Shown here: in pieces, positions 9,389 to 18,541 of the stretch
How positions within the stretch are numbered: position 1 is the first letter of the stretch
Layout of the letters: each line of letters opens with the position of its first letter
Assembly: GCA_025060595.1 (NCBI GenBank)
Contig: JANXBX010000009.1
Coordinates: 4,757-68,756 of the forward strand
Direction: 5' to 3'
DNA: 64,000 nt
Source of the DNA: Synergistota bacterium
Lineage (GTDB): Bacteria > Synergistota > GBS-1
Notes under the pieces: generated by a model
The model's database searches: none
Told to the model about the DNA's origin: nothing
The model's input: the letters and a program-made list of their open reading frames with translations, nothing else
Made by a program: the position numbers and the translations under genes

Positions 9389-10137
9389 ACAAACCACTCC
9401 TTGAGGGATCGTAAACAATCATGATTAGTTAATTCTATGTGAAGAGGTGTTATAGAAATGTATCCATTAGATACAGCCCATATATCACTTTCATACTCAA
9501 GTTTTTCTATAACATCCCCACTTATCCAATAACAATGCTTTCCCCAAGGATCATTATACTTTAATACTTTACCAGAATAAATTCGATAACCCTGTTTTGT
9601 AAATCTCACACCTCTTGGATTTCGAGGATAATTTATGCTTAAAAAAGTATGCTCCGGAAGTCCTTTTTCTATAATTCGAGGGAGAAACTCTTTGACAAAA
9701 AGTGCAGCTTCAATAAAAACATTGGGATCTGTTGAATCAGCAGAAACTGCTATCGACGTTATACCAAGCAAAGCTCCTTCCATTGCAGCACCTACAGTTC
9801 CAGAATAAATTATATCTATACCTAAGTTTAAACCTCTGTTTATTCCAGAGATAATAGCATTTATCTTTTTCCCCTTAAGAACCTCACTCACTCCTAGTAT
9901 AACACAATCAACAGGAGTACCATCACAAGCATAAACTTCTTCACAACCATCTATGGATATTAAATCGCTAACACGCTGGATCCTTAAGGGCCTACGCAAA
10001 GTTATAGCGTGAGCTATAGAACTTCTTTCAGAATCAGGAGCAACTATTACAAGTTCATCAAGATCTTTAAGAGATTTTGCTAAAGCAATAAGCCCTTCTG
10101 AATATATACCATCGTCATTTGTTAAAAGAATGGCCAT
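9385..10137 (-). CDS. surE: 5'/3'-nucleotidase SurE
   Basis: 250 residues. The metal site LLTNDDGI (Asn7, Asp8, Asp9) opens the protein; APDSERSSIAHAIT, DGTPVDC, SGINRGLNLG and YSGTVGAAMEG follow. SurE dephosphorylates nucleoside monophosphates and is often associated with stress survival. It is the first of a short coupled run (surE, archease, mtnP, sirtuin), all possibly touching nucleotide turnover. A 24-bp gap separates it from the acylphosphatase gene upstream. Confidence 0.96.
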   Translation of the reverse strand: MAILLTNDDGIYSEGLIALAKSLKDLDELVIVAPDSERSSIAHAITLRRPLRIQRVSDLISIDGCEEVYACDGTPVDCVILGVSEVLKGKKINAIISGINRGLNLGIDIIYSGTVGAAMEGALLGITSIAVSADSTDPNVFIEAALFVKEFLPRIIEKGLPEHTFLSINYPRNPRGVRFTKQGYRIYSGKVLKYNDPWGKHCYWISGDVIEKLEYESDIWAVSNGYISITPLHIELTNHDCLRSLKEWFV

Positions 10138-10161
10138 ATTTTTACCTCCCTACTTTAATAA

Positions 10162-10440
10162 TTAATAAGTTATCTCAAAATCAAAAAACTCTCCCTTAAA
10201 TTCTTCCCAAGTATAGTCAACTCTTTTAACGCTTGCAAAAGCTGGACCTCTATAAAGGTAAGAAAGAAGTTCCTCTAAAGCCTTTTTTTCTCCCTCTGCA
10301 AGAACTTCAACGCTTCCATCAGCATTATTTTTAACCCAACCTTTAAGTCCAAGCCTTTTTGCTTCCCGCTTAACAAAATATCTAAATCCAACTCCCTGAA
10401 CAATTCCATATACTCTTGCCTTCAAGCGAGCTTTACTCAA
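10162..10440 (-). CDS. acyP: Acylphosphatase
   Basis: 92 residues, the usual size. The catalytic Arg is at position 20 ([10 protein letters not shown]) and the catalytic Asn at 38 ([13 protein letters not shown]). It hydrolyses carboxyl-phosphate bonds such as acetyl phosphate or 1,3-bisphosphoglycerate; an acetate kinase that makes acetyl phosphate is encoded at 49-51 kb. It sits 16 bp after the M50 protease gene. Confidence 0.96.
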   Translation of the reverse strand: MSKARLKARVYGIVQGVGFRYFVKREAKRLGLKGWVKNNADGSVEVLAEGEKKALEELLSYLYRGPAFASVKRVDYTWEEFKGEFFDFEITY

Positions 10441-10456
10441 CTTTATTAAACACCTC

Positions 10457-11047
10457 TCAGATTAGAAAATATAATATAGAAAAAATAATAGGCAACATGA
10501 TTTTTCTCATTATTCCAAGACCTATAAGAAGCAAAAGTATAATCATACCATACTTTTCTACCTCCCTGTAATATCTCTCAAGTTTGTATGGTAAGAAGTA
10601 ACTTATGATTCTTGAACCGTCAAGAGGAGGAAGGGGTATTAAATTAAAGACCATAAGAGACAAATTTATAATAAGCGCATTAAAGAAAAACCTCTCTGTA
10701 GCCCAACCTAAATGGAATCCAAACTTAAAGGGAAGAGCAAAAAACAAAGCGAGGATGAAATTTATACCCGGACCAGATAAAGCTACTAAGGCCATGTCTC
10801 TTCGTGGCTTTTTAAAATTAGCAGGATTTATCATTACAGGCTTAGCCCATCCAAACCTAAAAAACAGTAACATTATCGTTCCTAAAACATCAAGATGAGC
10901 AAGAGGATTTATAGTTAATCTCCCGGTAAATCTTGGAGTAGGATCTCCAAGCTTATCAGCTAGCCATGCATGGGCATATTCATGAAAGCTTAAGGCTATA
11001 ACAACTGCCGGAAAACTTAATATCAAATCAGAAAAAGACGTTAACAC
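10457..11047 (-). CDS. M50-family site-2 protease, minimal membrane form
   Basis: 196 residues with several hydrophobic helices. The zinc motif HEYAHAW lies in the first membrane segment near residue 22, and the second metal ligand is in [13 protein letters not shown] near residue 140. There is no PDZ or CBS domain, which matches the small FpsA/Rip-like group of site-2 proteases often annotated YwhC. It is expected to cut membrane-embedded substrates, perhaps an anti-sigma factor, but none is identifiable nearby. It lies 2 bp downstream of the tRNA nucleotidyltransferase gene. Confidence 0.9.
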   Translation of the reverse strand: MLTSFSDLILSFPAVVIALSFHEYAHAWLADKLGDPTPRFTGRLTINPLAHLDVLGTIMLLFFRFGWAKPVMINPANFKKPRRDMALVALSGPGINFILALFFALPFKFGFHLGWATERFFFNALIINLSLMVFNLIPLPPLDGSRIISYFLPYKLERYYREVEKYGMIILLLLIGLGIMRKIMLPIIFSILYFLI

Positions 11048-11049
11048 AC

Positions 11050-12438
11050 CTACGCACTCTCCTTCCTTAATCTTTCTAATATATCTTTTTGGGATCTTAG
11101 ACCTTCCTCAATTTGAAGTTTTAGAATCTCCATTTTTATCCTATCATATGTACTTCCCATATTGGAAGCTATTTCTTTTATTTCCTCTTCGGAAAAAATA
11201 GGCTTAGCTTCTATAAATTTTTCCCATAGGGGGACCACATTCTCATCAAAACATAAAGACCAAAATTTAACAACACCTTTTCTTACCTTTTTCATAAGCT
11301 TATATTTTTCAGTAAAACTCAGGTACTTCAACGACTTCCAAGATGGGATAAGTGAGAGAGATTCTCTAATATCTTTAGAGAGTTGGAATCTGAGACCCCA
11401 TTCTTTAGACTTATTTATATCCTGCAAACCAAAGATGGTGTATAATAGAAACTCTTTTTGCTCCTCAGATGAGAGACACTCCCGGGCTATTTTATTTAGG
11501 ACCTTCCTTTCCAAATCTCCTAGACTGATATCAACGCTTTGCCAAATACCAAACTCATCCATAAGAAATATAATATCTACTGCCTTTTCCTCTTTAAAAA
11601 CTTCTTCAATCTCTTTCCAAAATCTTACCCACCCTATGGAAAAGAGCGCTCCCTTATTTATGGCTAATGTAATTAATTTTCGAGTTTCTTCATCAAAATC
11701 AAAGGAAAATCTTACCTTTAGTCTTATTCCTCGAATTATACGGGTCGGATCCTCTATAAAAGAATAAGGCTTTATAACGCGAATAAAACCCCTTTCTAGA
11801 TCTTCTAAACCATAAAACGGATCATAAAGTAGTCCAGCCTCTTCGCAAGACAAACCAAAAGCCATAGCATTTATAGTGAAATCTCTCCTATATAAGTCCT
11901 CAATCAAAAAAGCTGGCAAAACCTTTGGTAACGAACCAGGTTTTTCATATAACTCTTTTCTACAAAGAGTTATATCAAAAGTGTGATAACCCATTTGAAG
12001 CTTCATTGTTAAGAAAGGAGTTTGCTCCTTTATAGAAAATCCCTCTTTTTCTACTTCTTTCATAAAAGAAACAAGGTCTCCTTCTACTAGAAGATCTGGC
12101 TCCTTATAAATAAAATTCTTTAATATTAAATCTCTTACAGCACCTCCAACAATATAAAGTTTCATATTCAATTTAGAAGCTATCTCGGCAAGTTTTACTA
12201 AATAAGGATAAGAAGGAATTTTTTTTAATCTTTCAAGAAGTTCTTTTCTATAAAGAGCATAACACCTTTTTCTTGTGGGTAGGGAATAAATGTAATCTGA
12301 TATTTCTCTCACTAAACCATATTTTCTATATATATCTGTATCGCTTTCTCTAAACCAGCCTACTTTCTCTTTTTTCAGAAAAATTCTAAAGTACTTTTTC
12401 ATATATAAGCTTTCTTCCACTAATGGGCTTATCTTCAA
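11050..12438 (-). CDS. tRNA nucleotidyltransferase / poly(A) polymerase family protein
   Basis: Up to 462 residues. The head domain shows VGGAVRDLIL (97-106), EPDLLVEGD (113-121), RRDFTINAMAFG, DPFYGLEDLE and EDPTRIIRGIRL, i.e. the class II CCA-adding/poly(A) polymerase fold. About 85 residues precede the usual start of the family. The first catalytic aspartate of the D-x-D pair is a glutamate here (E113-P-D115). All three tRNAs seen in the window already encode CCA, so the enzyme may act mainly in end repair. Start choice is open: ATG at 12438, or ATG at 12402 with GGAAG upstream and a shorter overlap with the phosphorylase gene. Confidence 0.88.
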   Translation of the reverse strand: MKISPLVEESLYMKKYFRIFLKKEKVGWFRESDTDIYRKYGLVREISDYIYSLPTRKRCYALYRKELLERLKKIPSYPYLVKLAEIASKLNMKLYIVGGAVRDLILKNFIYKEPDLLVEGDLVSFMKEVEKEGFSIKEQTPFLTMKLQMGYHTFDITLCRKELYEKPGSLPKVLPAFLIEDLYRRDFTINAMAFGLSCEEAGLLYDPFYGLEDLERGFIRVIKPYSFIEDPTRIIRGIRLKVRFSFDFDEETRKLITLAINKGALFSIGWVRFWKEIEEVFKEEKAVDIIFLMDEFGIWQSVDISLGDLERKVLNKIARECLSSEEQKEFLLYTIFGLQDINKSKEWGLRFQLSKDIRESLSLIPSWKSLKYLSFTEKYKLMKKVRKGVVKFWSLCFDENVVPLWEKFIEAKPIFSEEEIKEIASNMGSTYDRIKMEILKLQIEEGLRSQKDILERLRKESA

Positions 12439-13681
12439 TATTATAAGCCTCTTTAACTAATTTAATAGCAGTTTCTAAAGAGGCTGCTGACCGATAAAAA
12501 ATTTCTGCCAAAGGTTCCTCTTTGCTAACCATATCCCCCTCTTTTTTCAATAATTTTATCCCTACTCCTCTATCTATGTCATCTTCCATTCTTAATCTTC
12601 CTCCACCTAAAACAAGAATTGCTAAACCTATTTTTTCAGCATCAAGAGAAGTAATAAAACCCTCTCTGTTTGATTCGACTACAAAACTATAAGGAGCAAA
12701 GGGCATGACTTTCGGATTTTCTATTACCTGAGAGTTTCCACCTTGGGCTTCTATCATTTCTAAAAATTTTACAAGAGCCTCTCCCTGTTTTAATTTCTTA
12801 CACAGAAATTCTCGGCTTAATGGTCTTCCTGCGAGTTCGCTTAGCGCTACTCCCAAAGATAAAACAACTTCCTCGAGATCAGGAGGACCATTCCCTTTTA
12901 AAGTAGCTATTGCTTCTTCAACTTCGAGAGAGTTGCCAACCATATAACCAAGAGGTTGATTCATATCAGTTATAATAGCACAGGATTTCTTACCAAATTC
13001 CTTCGAAATAGAAACCAAGAGCTCAGCGAGTTCTTTAGCTTTATCAAAGTTTTTTAGGAAAGCTCCTTTTCCCAGTTTTACGTCAAACACCCAGATATCC
13101 GTTCCTGAAGCAAGTTTCTTTCCAAGAATACTGGAAACTATAAAGGGGATTGACTCTGCTGTGGCTGTGACGTCTCTCAAAGCATATATTCTCTTATCAG
13201 CAGGGGCAAGCTCTTCAGTTTGCCCAGCTATTACTAGACCTATACTTCCTAAAATATTTTTTATTTCCCTTAAGGAAAGATTCGTTTTAAAACCCGGAAT
13301 AGACTCTATCTTATCAAGAGTACCCCCAGTGAAGCCTAGTCCTCTACCAGATAGCTTAGGGAATAAAAAACCACATGAAGCCATTAGAGGAATTAAGACT
13401 AGGCTAACTTTGTCTCCGACTCCACCAGTACTGTGTTTATCAAGCTTAGGTCCATAAAAATCACTTAGATCTAAAAGCTTTCCAGAGTATGCTATAGCTT
13501 CAGTTAAGGCTTTGGTTTCCTCCTTAGACATACCTTTAAAGTATACTGCCATACAAAACGCAGAAACTTGATAGTCAGTTACCTTTCCTTCCATATATCC
13601 TCTTATAAAATTCTCTATATCTTTTTTGCTAAGTTCAAAACCATCTCTCTTTTTCTTTATTATTTCAGAAAAAATAATCAT
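12386..13681 (-). CDS. pdp: Pyrimidine-nucleoside / thymidine phosphorylase
   Basis: 431 residues. The signature KHSTGGVGDKVSLVLIPL starts near residue 81, with SGRGLGFTGGTLDK, ALRDVTATAES and a C-terminal domain ending in YNIEDKPISGRKL. It phosphorolyses thymidine, uridine or deoxyuridine to base and (deoxy)ribose-1-phosphate. It overlaps the purine nucleoside phosphorylase gene by 4 bp, giving a salvage pair; the order xer, punA, pdp mirrors a conserved Firmicutes arrangement. Thymidine versus broader pyrimidine specificity cannot be separated by eye. Confidence 0.95.
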   Translation of the reverse strand: MIIFSEIIKKKRDGFELSKKDIENFIRGYMEGKVTDYQVSAFCMAVYFKGMSKEETKALTEAIAYSGKLLDLSDFYGPKLDKHSTGGVGDKVSLVLIPLMASCGFLFPKLSGRGLGFTGGTLDKIESIPGFKTNLSLREIKNILGSIGLVIAGQTEELAPADKRIYALRDVTATAESIPFIVSSILGKKLASGTDIWVFDVKLGKGAFLKNFDKAKELAELLVSISKEFGKKSCAIITDMNQPLGYMVGNSLEVEEAIATLKGNGPPDLEEVVLSLGVALSELAGRPLSREFLCKKLKQGEALVKFLEMIEAQGGNSQVIENPKVMPFAPYSFVVESNREGFITSLDAEKIGLAILVLGGGRLRMEDDIDRGVGIKLLKKEGDMVSKEEPLAEIFYRSAASLETAIKLVKEAYNIEDKPISGRKLIYEKVL

Positions 13682-14490
13682 AGTTCTTCAAGACAAAAAG
13701 AAAGGATTTCTTTTAAACGGTTTTTACAAGTTTTCATAGTTTCAAGGACTTTCTCATGAGTAATAGGAGATACACCTTCAGTGCCTATAGCTTTATTTGC
13801 TACCCCTACTATACCTAAAACTTTGAGTTTCATTTGTTTTGCTACAATGACCTCTGGAACAACGGACATTCCAACTACATCTGCTCCTAAAAATTTCAAA
13901 GCTTTAACTTCTGCTGGAGTTTCATAGGATGGACCACTGAGACCAGCATAAACAGCTTCTTTTAAATTAAACCTGGATTTAAGAAGTTCCCTAATCTCAG
14001 AATCATAAGCTTCGGACATATCAACGAATCTTTCTCCGAATCTGGTGTCGTTAATCCCTATTAACGGATTTGTGCCTATAAAATTTACATGATCTTTTAT
14101 GAGTAATAAGTCTCCCGGATTTAAATCTTCAGATATTCCTCCTACAGAAGCCGTAACTATAAGAATTTTGACTCCCCATAAAGCTAAAACTCTTATAGGG
14201 AAGGTGACTTCCTCCATCTTATATCCTTCATAGAAATGCACCCTCCCTTGAAGAACAACGAAAGATTTGTCTTTCTTCTCCCCCCACCATAATTTTCCGT
14301 CATGTCCGGGAACTGTTGGGATAGGAAAGTAAGGTATATCTTTATAAAAAATAAACCCTAAAGCTTCTAATTCTTCTGCTAAGCTGCCAAAACCAGATCC
14401 TAATAATATTGCTATATGTGGAATTTTATTTTTAAACCTTTTTTTAAGGAAAATACAACTTTCTTCAACTTTTTCAAACAGTGATTTCAA
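13678..14490 (-). CDS. punA: Purine nucleoside phosphorylase I
   Basis: 270 residues beginning with TTG at 14490, supported by a strong AAGGAGGGGAGGGGA purine run directly upstream. Motifs of the trimeric PNP family: ILLGSGFGSL near residue 29, VLQGRVHFYEGY, TASVGGI, GDLLLIKDHVNF, SYETPAEVK, VGMSVVPEV and NKA. It phosphorolyses inosine and guanosine nucleosides, feeding ribose-1-phosphate to central metabolism together with the adjacent pyrimidine phosphorylase. Confidence 0.95.
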   Translation of the reverse strand: MKSLFEKVEESCIFLKKRFKNKIPHIAILLGSGFGSLAEELEALGFIFYKDIPYFPIPTVPGHDGKLWWGEKKDKSFVVLQGRVHFYEGYKMEEVTFPIRVLALWGVKILIVTASVGGISEDLNPGDLLLIKDHVNFIGTNPLIGINDTRFGERFVDMSEAYDSEIRELLKSRFNLKEAVYAGLSGPSYETPAEVKALKFLGADVVGMSVVPEVIVAKQMKLKVLGIVGVANKAIGTEGVSPITHEKVLETMKTCKNRLKEILSFCLEEL

Positions 14491-14508
14491 TCCCCTCCCC
14501 TCCTTTCA

Positions 14509-15387
14509 TCATGCTCTAGGATGGGATTTTTTATAAACCTCCTTTAAATGTTTTATATTTACATGAGTATATATCTGAGTAGTAGTAAGGCTTGCATGTC
14601 CGAGTATTTCTTGTAAAGTCCTTAAGTCAACCCCGCCTTCAAGTAGATGAGTAGCAAATGCATGTCTTAAAGAATGCAGAGTATATTTTTCACTCAATCC
14701 AGCCTTTAAAAGGTAATTTTTAAAACGGTACCATAATGCTTCTCTTGAAATTTTTGCTCCATAGGAGTTTAAAAACAAAAAACCAAAATCCTTCCTTTCA
14801 CCAAGAAGTTTTGGTCTAACTTCTTTTAAATATTTTTTAATCCAATCAAGAGCCTTTCTACCTATAGGAATTAATCTTTCCTTATTACCCTTACCTTTGC
14901 ATTTTAAAAACTTTTCTTCAAAATTAATATCATCAAGTTTTAAATCAACAAGCTCAGAAACTCTTAAACCAGAAGCATAAAGTAGCTCTAGTGCAGCCCT
15001 ATCCCTAATTCCTAAAGGGCTTTCTATATCTATAACGTTAAAAAGGTGTTCCACTTCTTCCCTGGAAGGGAAAAGCGGAAGGCGTTTCTTTAAAGGTAAA
15101 GAGGGTATCCTGGATCCTCCTAGATCAAACTGAGGATCCAGGATACTCAAGAACTCAAAAAAAGCTTTTAAAGAAGATAATTTTCGACCTAGTGTAGAAT
15201 TTTTAAAACCACAAGCTCGAAGATACTCTATGTAACTCTTTATTTTTTCTTCCCAAGCTTCTATATAGGTTGTTTCAACGTATTCAAGAAAACCAACCAC
15301 ATCCCTTAAGTAAGCGTTCAGTGTCCTTTGAGATACCCCTCTTTCAGTTTTAAGAAACCCTTTAAACTTATCAAGAAGTTCTCTCAT
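14509..15387 (-). CDS. xerD: Tyrosine recombinase XerC/XerD type
   Basis: 292 residues. N-terminal SAM-like core-binding domain (1 to about 80) and C-terminal catalytic domain with the full set Arg142 (SGLRVSEL), Lys near 166 (CKGKGNKE), His238/Arg241 (HSLRHAFATHLL), His264 (LGHAS) and Tyr273 (IYTHV). It most likely resolves chromosome dimers at dif. The linker between the domains lacks the usual NP segment and is encoded by a 15-bp perfect inverted repeat. The gene overlaps the NUDIX gene by 17 bp and precedes punA. It is the only Xer protein in the window. Confidence 0.93.
   Translation of the reverse strand: MRELLDKFKGFLKTERGVSQRTLNAYLRDVVGFLEYVETTYIEAWEEKIKSYIEYLRACGFKNSTLGRKLSSLKAFFEFLSILDPQFDLGGSRIPSLPLKKRLPLFPSREEVEHLFNVIDIESPLGIRDRAALELLYASGLRVSELVDLKLDDINFEEKFLKCKGKGNKERLIPIGRKALDWIKKYLKEVRPKLLGERKDFGFLFLNSYGAKISREALWYRFKNYLLKAGLSEKYTLHSLRHAFATHLLEGGVDLRTLQEILGHASLTTTQIYTHVNIKHLKEVYKKSHPRA
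15105..15146. repeat. 15-bp perfect inverted repeat inside xer coding sequence
   Basis: Left arm 15105-15119 (GTATCCTGGATCCTC) and right arm 15132-15146 are exact reverse complements, separated by a 12-nt loop. Each arm contains the six-base palindrome GGATCC. The structure encodes the interdomain linker of the recombinase and would fold into a stable hairpin in the mRNA. Its biological role is unknown. Confidence 0.85.
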
Positions 15388-15910
15388 TACTACAAAAGAG
15401 GATATAGTAAAGAATACCAGCTACGCTTTTCGCATCTCTTAAGTTCCCTGTTTTTATTTTCTCTTTCAGATCTTCAACGGAGTGTATTTCTACTTTAATT
15501 CGTTCATCACTATCGAGCTTTTGCTCCTTTTTTTCAAGTCCTGTTGCTAAAAATAAATAGATCTTCTCTGTACAAAAGCCAGGGCTAGAATAAAAGCTTG
15601 TGAGTTCTTCTACCTTTTGAGCTCTGTATCCTGTCTCTTCAAGAAGCTCCCTTTTAGCACATTCAATAGGAGTTTCTCCTTTTTCCAGGGTTCCAGCAGG
15701 GAGTTCTAATAACTCCTCCCCCACAGCGTATCTGTACTGTTTAACCATAACTATCTTTTTGTCATCTAATACAGGTACCACTACTATGGCTTCATTATGT
15801 TCAATTATTTCTCTTGTAGCAGTCCTATCATCATCAAATATTACTTCATCTACTCTAAGATTTAATATCTTTCCCTTATACAAAATTTTTTTGTTAAGCG
15901 CTTTTTCCAT
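15371..15910 (-). CDS. nudF: NUDIX hydrolase, ADP-ribose pyrophosphatase type
   Basis: 179 residues. The Nudix box begins at GTLEKGETPIECAKRELLEE near residue 93 and continues into the ETGY segment, matching GX5EX7REUXEEXGU. The preceding VVPVLDDKKIVMVKQYRYAVG and LLELPAG segment and the following SFYSSPGFCTEK are typical of ADP-sugar pyrophosphatases. It would cleave ADP-ribose to AMP and ribose-5-phosphate, limiting damage from free ADP-ribose made during NAD turnover (a sirtuin is encoded nearby). The substrate is inferred from family resemblance. Confidence 0.93.
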   Translation of the reverse strand: MEKALNKKILYKGKILNLRVDEVIFDDDRTATREIIEHNEAIVVVPVLDDKKIVMVKQYRYAVGEELLELPAGTLEKGETPIECAKRELLEETGYRAQKVEELTSFYSSPGFCTEKIYLFLATGLEKKEQKLDSDERIKVEIHSVEDLKEKIKTGNLRDAKSVAGILYYILFCSNERTS

Positions 15911-16436
15911 ACTCTAGCCCCTTCCTAAAGGCTTTTTCATTAATTTCAAACATAGATGCTTTTCTATCTCCCAAAACCTCTTTCAAAGCAGACAAAAAGG
16001 CGCCTTCACTCGGAAAACCTCTTTTAGAAATATACGCTCCAAGCATTATGAGGTTAGCAACTCTTTGATCTCCTAGTTCAACTGAAAGTTGAGTGGCAGG
16101 AATAGCTATAACATCTATATCTTTCCTCCTATCGTCATAATAAACTAAAGAATTATCATAAATTAAAAGCCCTTTTGACAGAAGTTTTGGAAGAAATTTT
16201 TCTAAAGAAGGCTGATTAAATACGAAAAGCACATTGGGAAAACTTATGATTGGGGAACCTATCAAGTCATCTGATATGGTTACAGCGCAGTTTGCCGTTC
16301 CCCCTCTCATTTCAGGGCCGTAAGAAGGAATCCAAGTAACATATTTTCCCTCCTTCATAGCAGCTAAAGCAAGTAGCCTTCCCGCTAGAAGAATTCCCTG
16401 GCCGCCAAACCCCGCTAAGATTATTTTTTCGTTCAT
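15894..16436 (-). CDS. korC: 2-oxoacid:ferredoxin oxidoreductase, gamma subunit
   Basis: 180 residues from the ATG at 16436, which has GGGGAG about 10 bp upstream; a GTG at 16445 is possible but sits too close to that site. The N-terminus KIILAGFGGQGILLAGRLLA is the gamma-domain signature, followed by PSYGPEMRGGTANC. This subunit completes the four-part enzyme encoded by the genes from 18479 downward. Together they oxidatively decarboxylate a 2-oxoacid to its acyl-CoA while reducing ferredoxin. Confidence 0.94.
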   Translation of the reverse strand: MNEKIILAGFGGQGILLAGRLLALAAMKEGKYVTWIPSYGPEMRGGTANCAVTISDDLIGSPIISFPNVLFVFNQPSLEKFLPKLLSKGLLIYDNSLVYYDDRRKDIDVIAIPATQLSVELGDQRVANLIMLGAYISKRGFPSEGAFLSALKEVLGDRKASMFEINEKAFRKGLEYGKSA

Positions 16437-16441
16437 TTTTG

Positions 16442-17185
16442 TCACTCTCCCCTAGGAAGTTTGAACTCTCCTAAAGGATACAAATTTTCCATCATTTCTG
16501 CAACCCATTCTTGAGCCTTAGTTGGTGACATCCCCCAATTAGTCGGACACATAGATAGAATCTCAACTAGAGAGAAACCCAGACCTTTCATCTGCGTTTC
16601 AAATGCTTTCTTGATGTATTTTTTAACTTGTATTATTTTTTGAGGAGATGAAAGAGAACCTCTAACTATATATGCAGAACCGTCGAGAACAGAAAGAAGT
16701 TCACATACTTTTATAGGATGCCCTTCTCTCTCGGGAGCCCTTCCAAAAGGGGAAGTTGTTGTTTTCTGACCTAAAAGAGTTGTAGGAGCCATTTGTCCAC
16801 CCGTCATGCCATAAATGGCATTGTTCACAAATATGGTTGTAATTTTTTCTCCTCTATTAGCAGCATGAATTATCTCAGACATGCCAATGGAAGCCAGATC
16901 TCCATCTCCTTGATAAGTGAAAACTATCAAATCGGGATGAACTCTTTTACAACCTGTAGCCACAGCTGGGGCTCTCCCGTGAGCAGCTTCATACATATCA
17001 CAATTTATATAGTCGTATATCAGCACAGAACATCCTACAGGAGCAACTCCAACTACCCTCTCTCTTATATTAAGCTCATCTATAACTTCAGCAAGAATAC
17101 GGTGGATTATACCATGGCCGCATCCTGGACAGTAATGCATTTGCTTATCAAACATACTCTCTGGACGGGAAAATACTAGTTTCAC
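16442..17185 (-). CDS. korB: 2-oxoacid:ferredoxin oxidoreductase, beta subunit (TPP-binding)
   Basis: About 247 residues from a GTG at 17185, with AAGGGGG 8 bp upstream and directly after the alpha-subunit stop. It carries [14 protein letters not shown] and the thiamine diphosphate/Mg site [13 protein letters not shown] with [16 protein letters not shown]. This subunit holds TPP and part of the Fe-S path. The sequence fits KorB/VorA-type enzymes (2-oxoglutarate or branched-chain 2-oxoacids); the substrate cannot be assigned by inspection. Confidence 0.95.
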   Translation of the reverse strand: MKLVFSRPESMFDKQMHYCPGCGHGIIHRILAEVIDELNIRERVVGVAPVGCSVLIYDYINCDMYEAAHGRAPAVATGCKRVHPDLIVFTYQGDGDLASIGMSEIIHAANRGEKITTIFVNNAIYGMTGGQMAPTTLLGQKTTTSPFGRAPEREGHPIKVCELLSVLDGSAYIVRGSLSSPQKIIQVKKYIKKAFETQMKGLGFSLVEILSMCPTNWGMSPTKAQEWVAEMMENLYPLGEFKLPRGE

Positions 17186-17186
17186 T

Positions 17187-18254
17187 TTAATTTCCCCCTT
17201 TCCCAAATTTCTCCATTATGCAAGAAACTATTTCTTCATAGGTTGGAGCTATACCCCCTGCATGAGACAAAAGATCCACTGGTACCTTTCTTTTAAGCCC
17301 GTAATCTACATCATAAACAAATTGTCCCATACTCATTTCAACTACAAGAACGTATTTAAGTTTGTCGGAAAAACTTTCATAAACATTATAGGGAAAGGGG
17401 AAGAGAGTAATAGGTCTTATAATTCCAATTTTGATACCTTTCTCTCTCAGTATTTTCACTGCCGTTTTAGATATCCTTGCACTTATTCCATATGCAGAGA
17501 TGGCTATTTCTGCATCTTCCATCATATAGAGCTCATATCTAACTTCATTTTGGGCTATTTCCTCATATTTCTTTTTAAGTTTAAAATTATGAGCTTCTAA
17601 CATTTCTCCCTCTAAGTATAAAGTTTTTATAAGGTTTCTTTTTCTACCTTTTGCTCCAGTTATAGCCCAAGGCTTTGGAGGAATATTAGATAGATCCACA
17701 GGATCTCTTATTTCTACAGGTTCCATCATCTGTCCTAAAAAACCATCAACGTATATCATAACAGGATTTCTATATTTATCAGCAAGCTCGAAAGCAAGTA
17801 CTGTTAAATCAAAAGCTTCTTGAAGATCATGAGGTGCTAGAACAATAAGATGATAATCCCCATGTCCTCCACCTTTGGTTGCCTGAAAATAATCCGATTG
17901 AGCTGGTAAAATTCCTCCTAGTCCAGGACCTCCCCTAGCTACATTAATAATTACGCAAGGAAGTTCTGCTGCAGCTATATAGGATATTCCTTCTTGCATC
18001 AAGCTTATTCCGGGACCTGAGGAAGAAGTTAAAACCCTTGCTCCTGCTCCAGCAGCACCAAATACCATGTTAATCGCTGCAACTTCGCTTTCCGCTTGAA
18101 GATAAACCCCGCCTACCTCTGGTAGACGCCAAGACATGTACTCTGGTATTTCATTTTGTGGTGTTATTGGATACCCAAAAAAGAATCTACAACCTGCCCT
18201 TACAGCAGCTTCTGCTAAGACTTCATTGCCTTTCATAAGAAGCTTTTCTGCCAT
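17187..18254 (-). CDS. korA: 2-oxoacid:ferredoxin oxidoreductase, alpha subunit
   Basis: 355 residues. The N-terminal pyrimidine-binding domain reads [20 protein letters not shown] and [11 protein letters not shown], with [23 protein letters not shown] and KGGGHGDY, and the C-terminal transketolase-like domain follows. Such roughly 350-residue alpha subunits are annotated either VorB (2-oxoisovalerate) or KorA (2-oxoglutarate). It is the second gene of the delta-alpha-beta-gamma operon, with 15 bp between it and the ferredoxin subunit gene. Confidence 0.94.
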   Translation of the reverse strand: MAEKLLMKGNEVLAEAAVRAGCRFFFGYPITPQNEIPEYMSWRLPEVGGVYLQAESEVAAINMVFGAAGAGARVLTSSSGPGISLMQEGISYIAAAELPCVIINVARGGPGLGGILPAQSDYFQATKGGGHGDYHLIVLAPHDLQEAFDLTVLAFELADKYRNPVMIYVDGFLGQMMEPVEIRDPVDLSNIPPKPWAITGAKGRKRNLIKTLYLEGEMLEAHNFKLKKKYEEIAQNEVRYELYMMEDAEIAISAYGISARISKTAVKILREKGIKIGIIRPITLFPFPYNVYESFSDKLKYVLVVEMSMGQFVYDVDYGLKRKVPVDLLSHAGGIAPTYEEIVSCIMEKFGKGGN

Positions 18255-18269
18255 AGCAAATTCCCTCCC

Positions 18270-18479
18270 TTATCTGTAAACCTCTATGGCCACATCAGGA
18301 CATGAAACAGCACAAAAAGCACATCCTATACATTTACCACTTGCATCTATGAAGATAGCATACCTATAACCTTTACTATTAAGCTTATCTGATATAGCAA
18401 TTAACTGCCGCGGACAGGCTTTAACGCATAAACCACAACTCTTACATCTCTCCCCATTGATTATAATACTTGCCACCAC
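18270..18479 (-). CDS. korD: 2-oxoacid:ferredoxin oxidoreductase, delta subunit (2x[4Fe-4S] ferredoxin)
   Basis: 69 residues with two complete CxxCxxCxxxCP motifs (CKSCGLCVKACP near residue 13 and CIGCAFCAVSCP near 50). It is the electron-relay subunit of the four-subunit oxidoreductase. The start is a GTG pair at 18479/18476 preceded by GGGGGTGAGAG. It is the first gene of the kor operon and follows a 62-bp gap holding an inverted repeat, one of the few places in the long minus-strand run where a separate regulatory signal could sit. Confidence 0.93.
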   Translation of the reverse strand: MVASIIINGERCKSCGLCVKACPRQLIAISDKLNSKGYRYAIFIDASGKCIGCAFCAVSCPDVAIEVYR

Positions 18480-18541
18480 CTCTCACCCCCGTAAACTTAA
18501 AGCGAAAATAATTAACTCTTAAGTTTACCTTGTAATAAAAG
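18480..18541 (-). promoter_or_regulatory. Intergenic inverted repeat upstream of the kor operon
   Basis: GTAAACTTAA at 18491-18500 and its exact reverse complement at 18519-18528 flank an 18-nt AT-rich spacer. The repeat is placed between cheX and korD, just before the korD ribosome site. It could be an operator for a dimeric repressor or an mRNA hairpin. There is no U-run, so it is not an obvious terminator. No convincing -35/-10 pair was found. Confidence 0.45.

Noticed and set aside
11162-11767. 201-codon plus-strand open frame
   Set aside because: Antisense to the tRNA nucleotidyltransferase gene; low-complexity Ser/Phe-rich product with no motif and no ribosome site.
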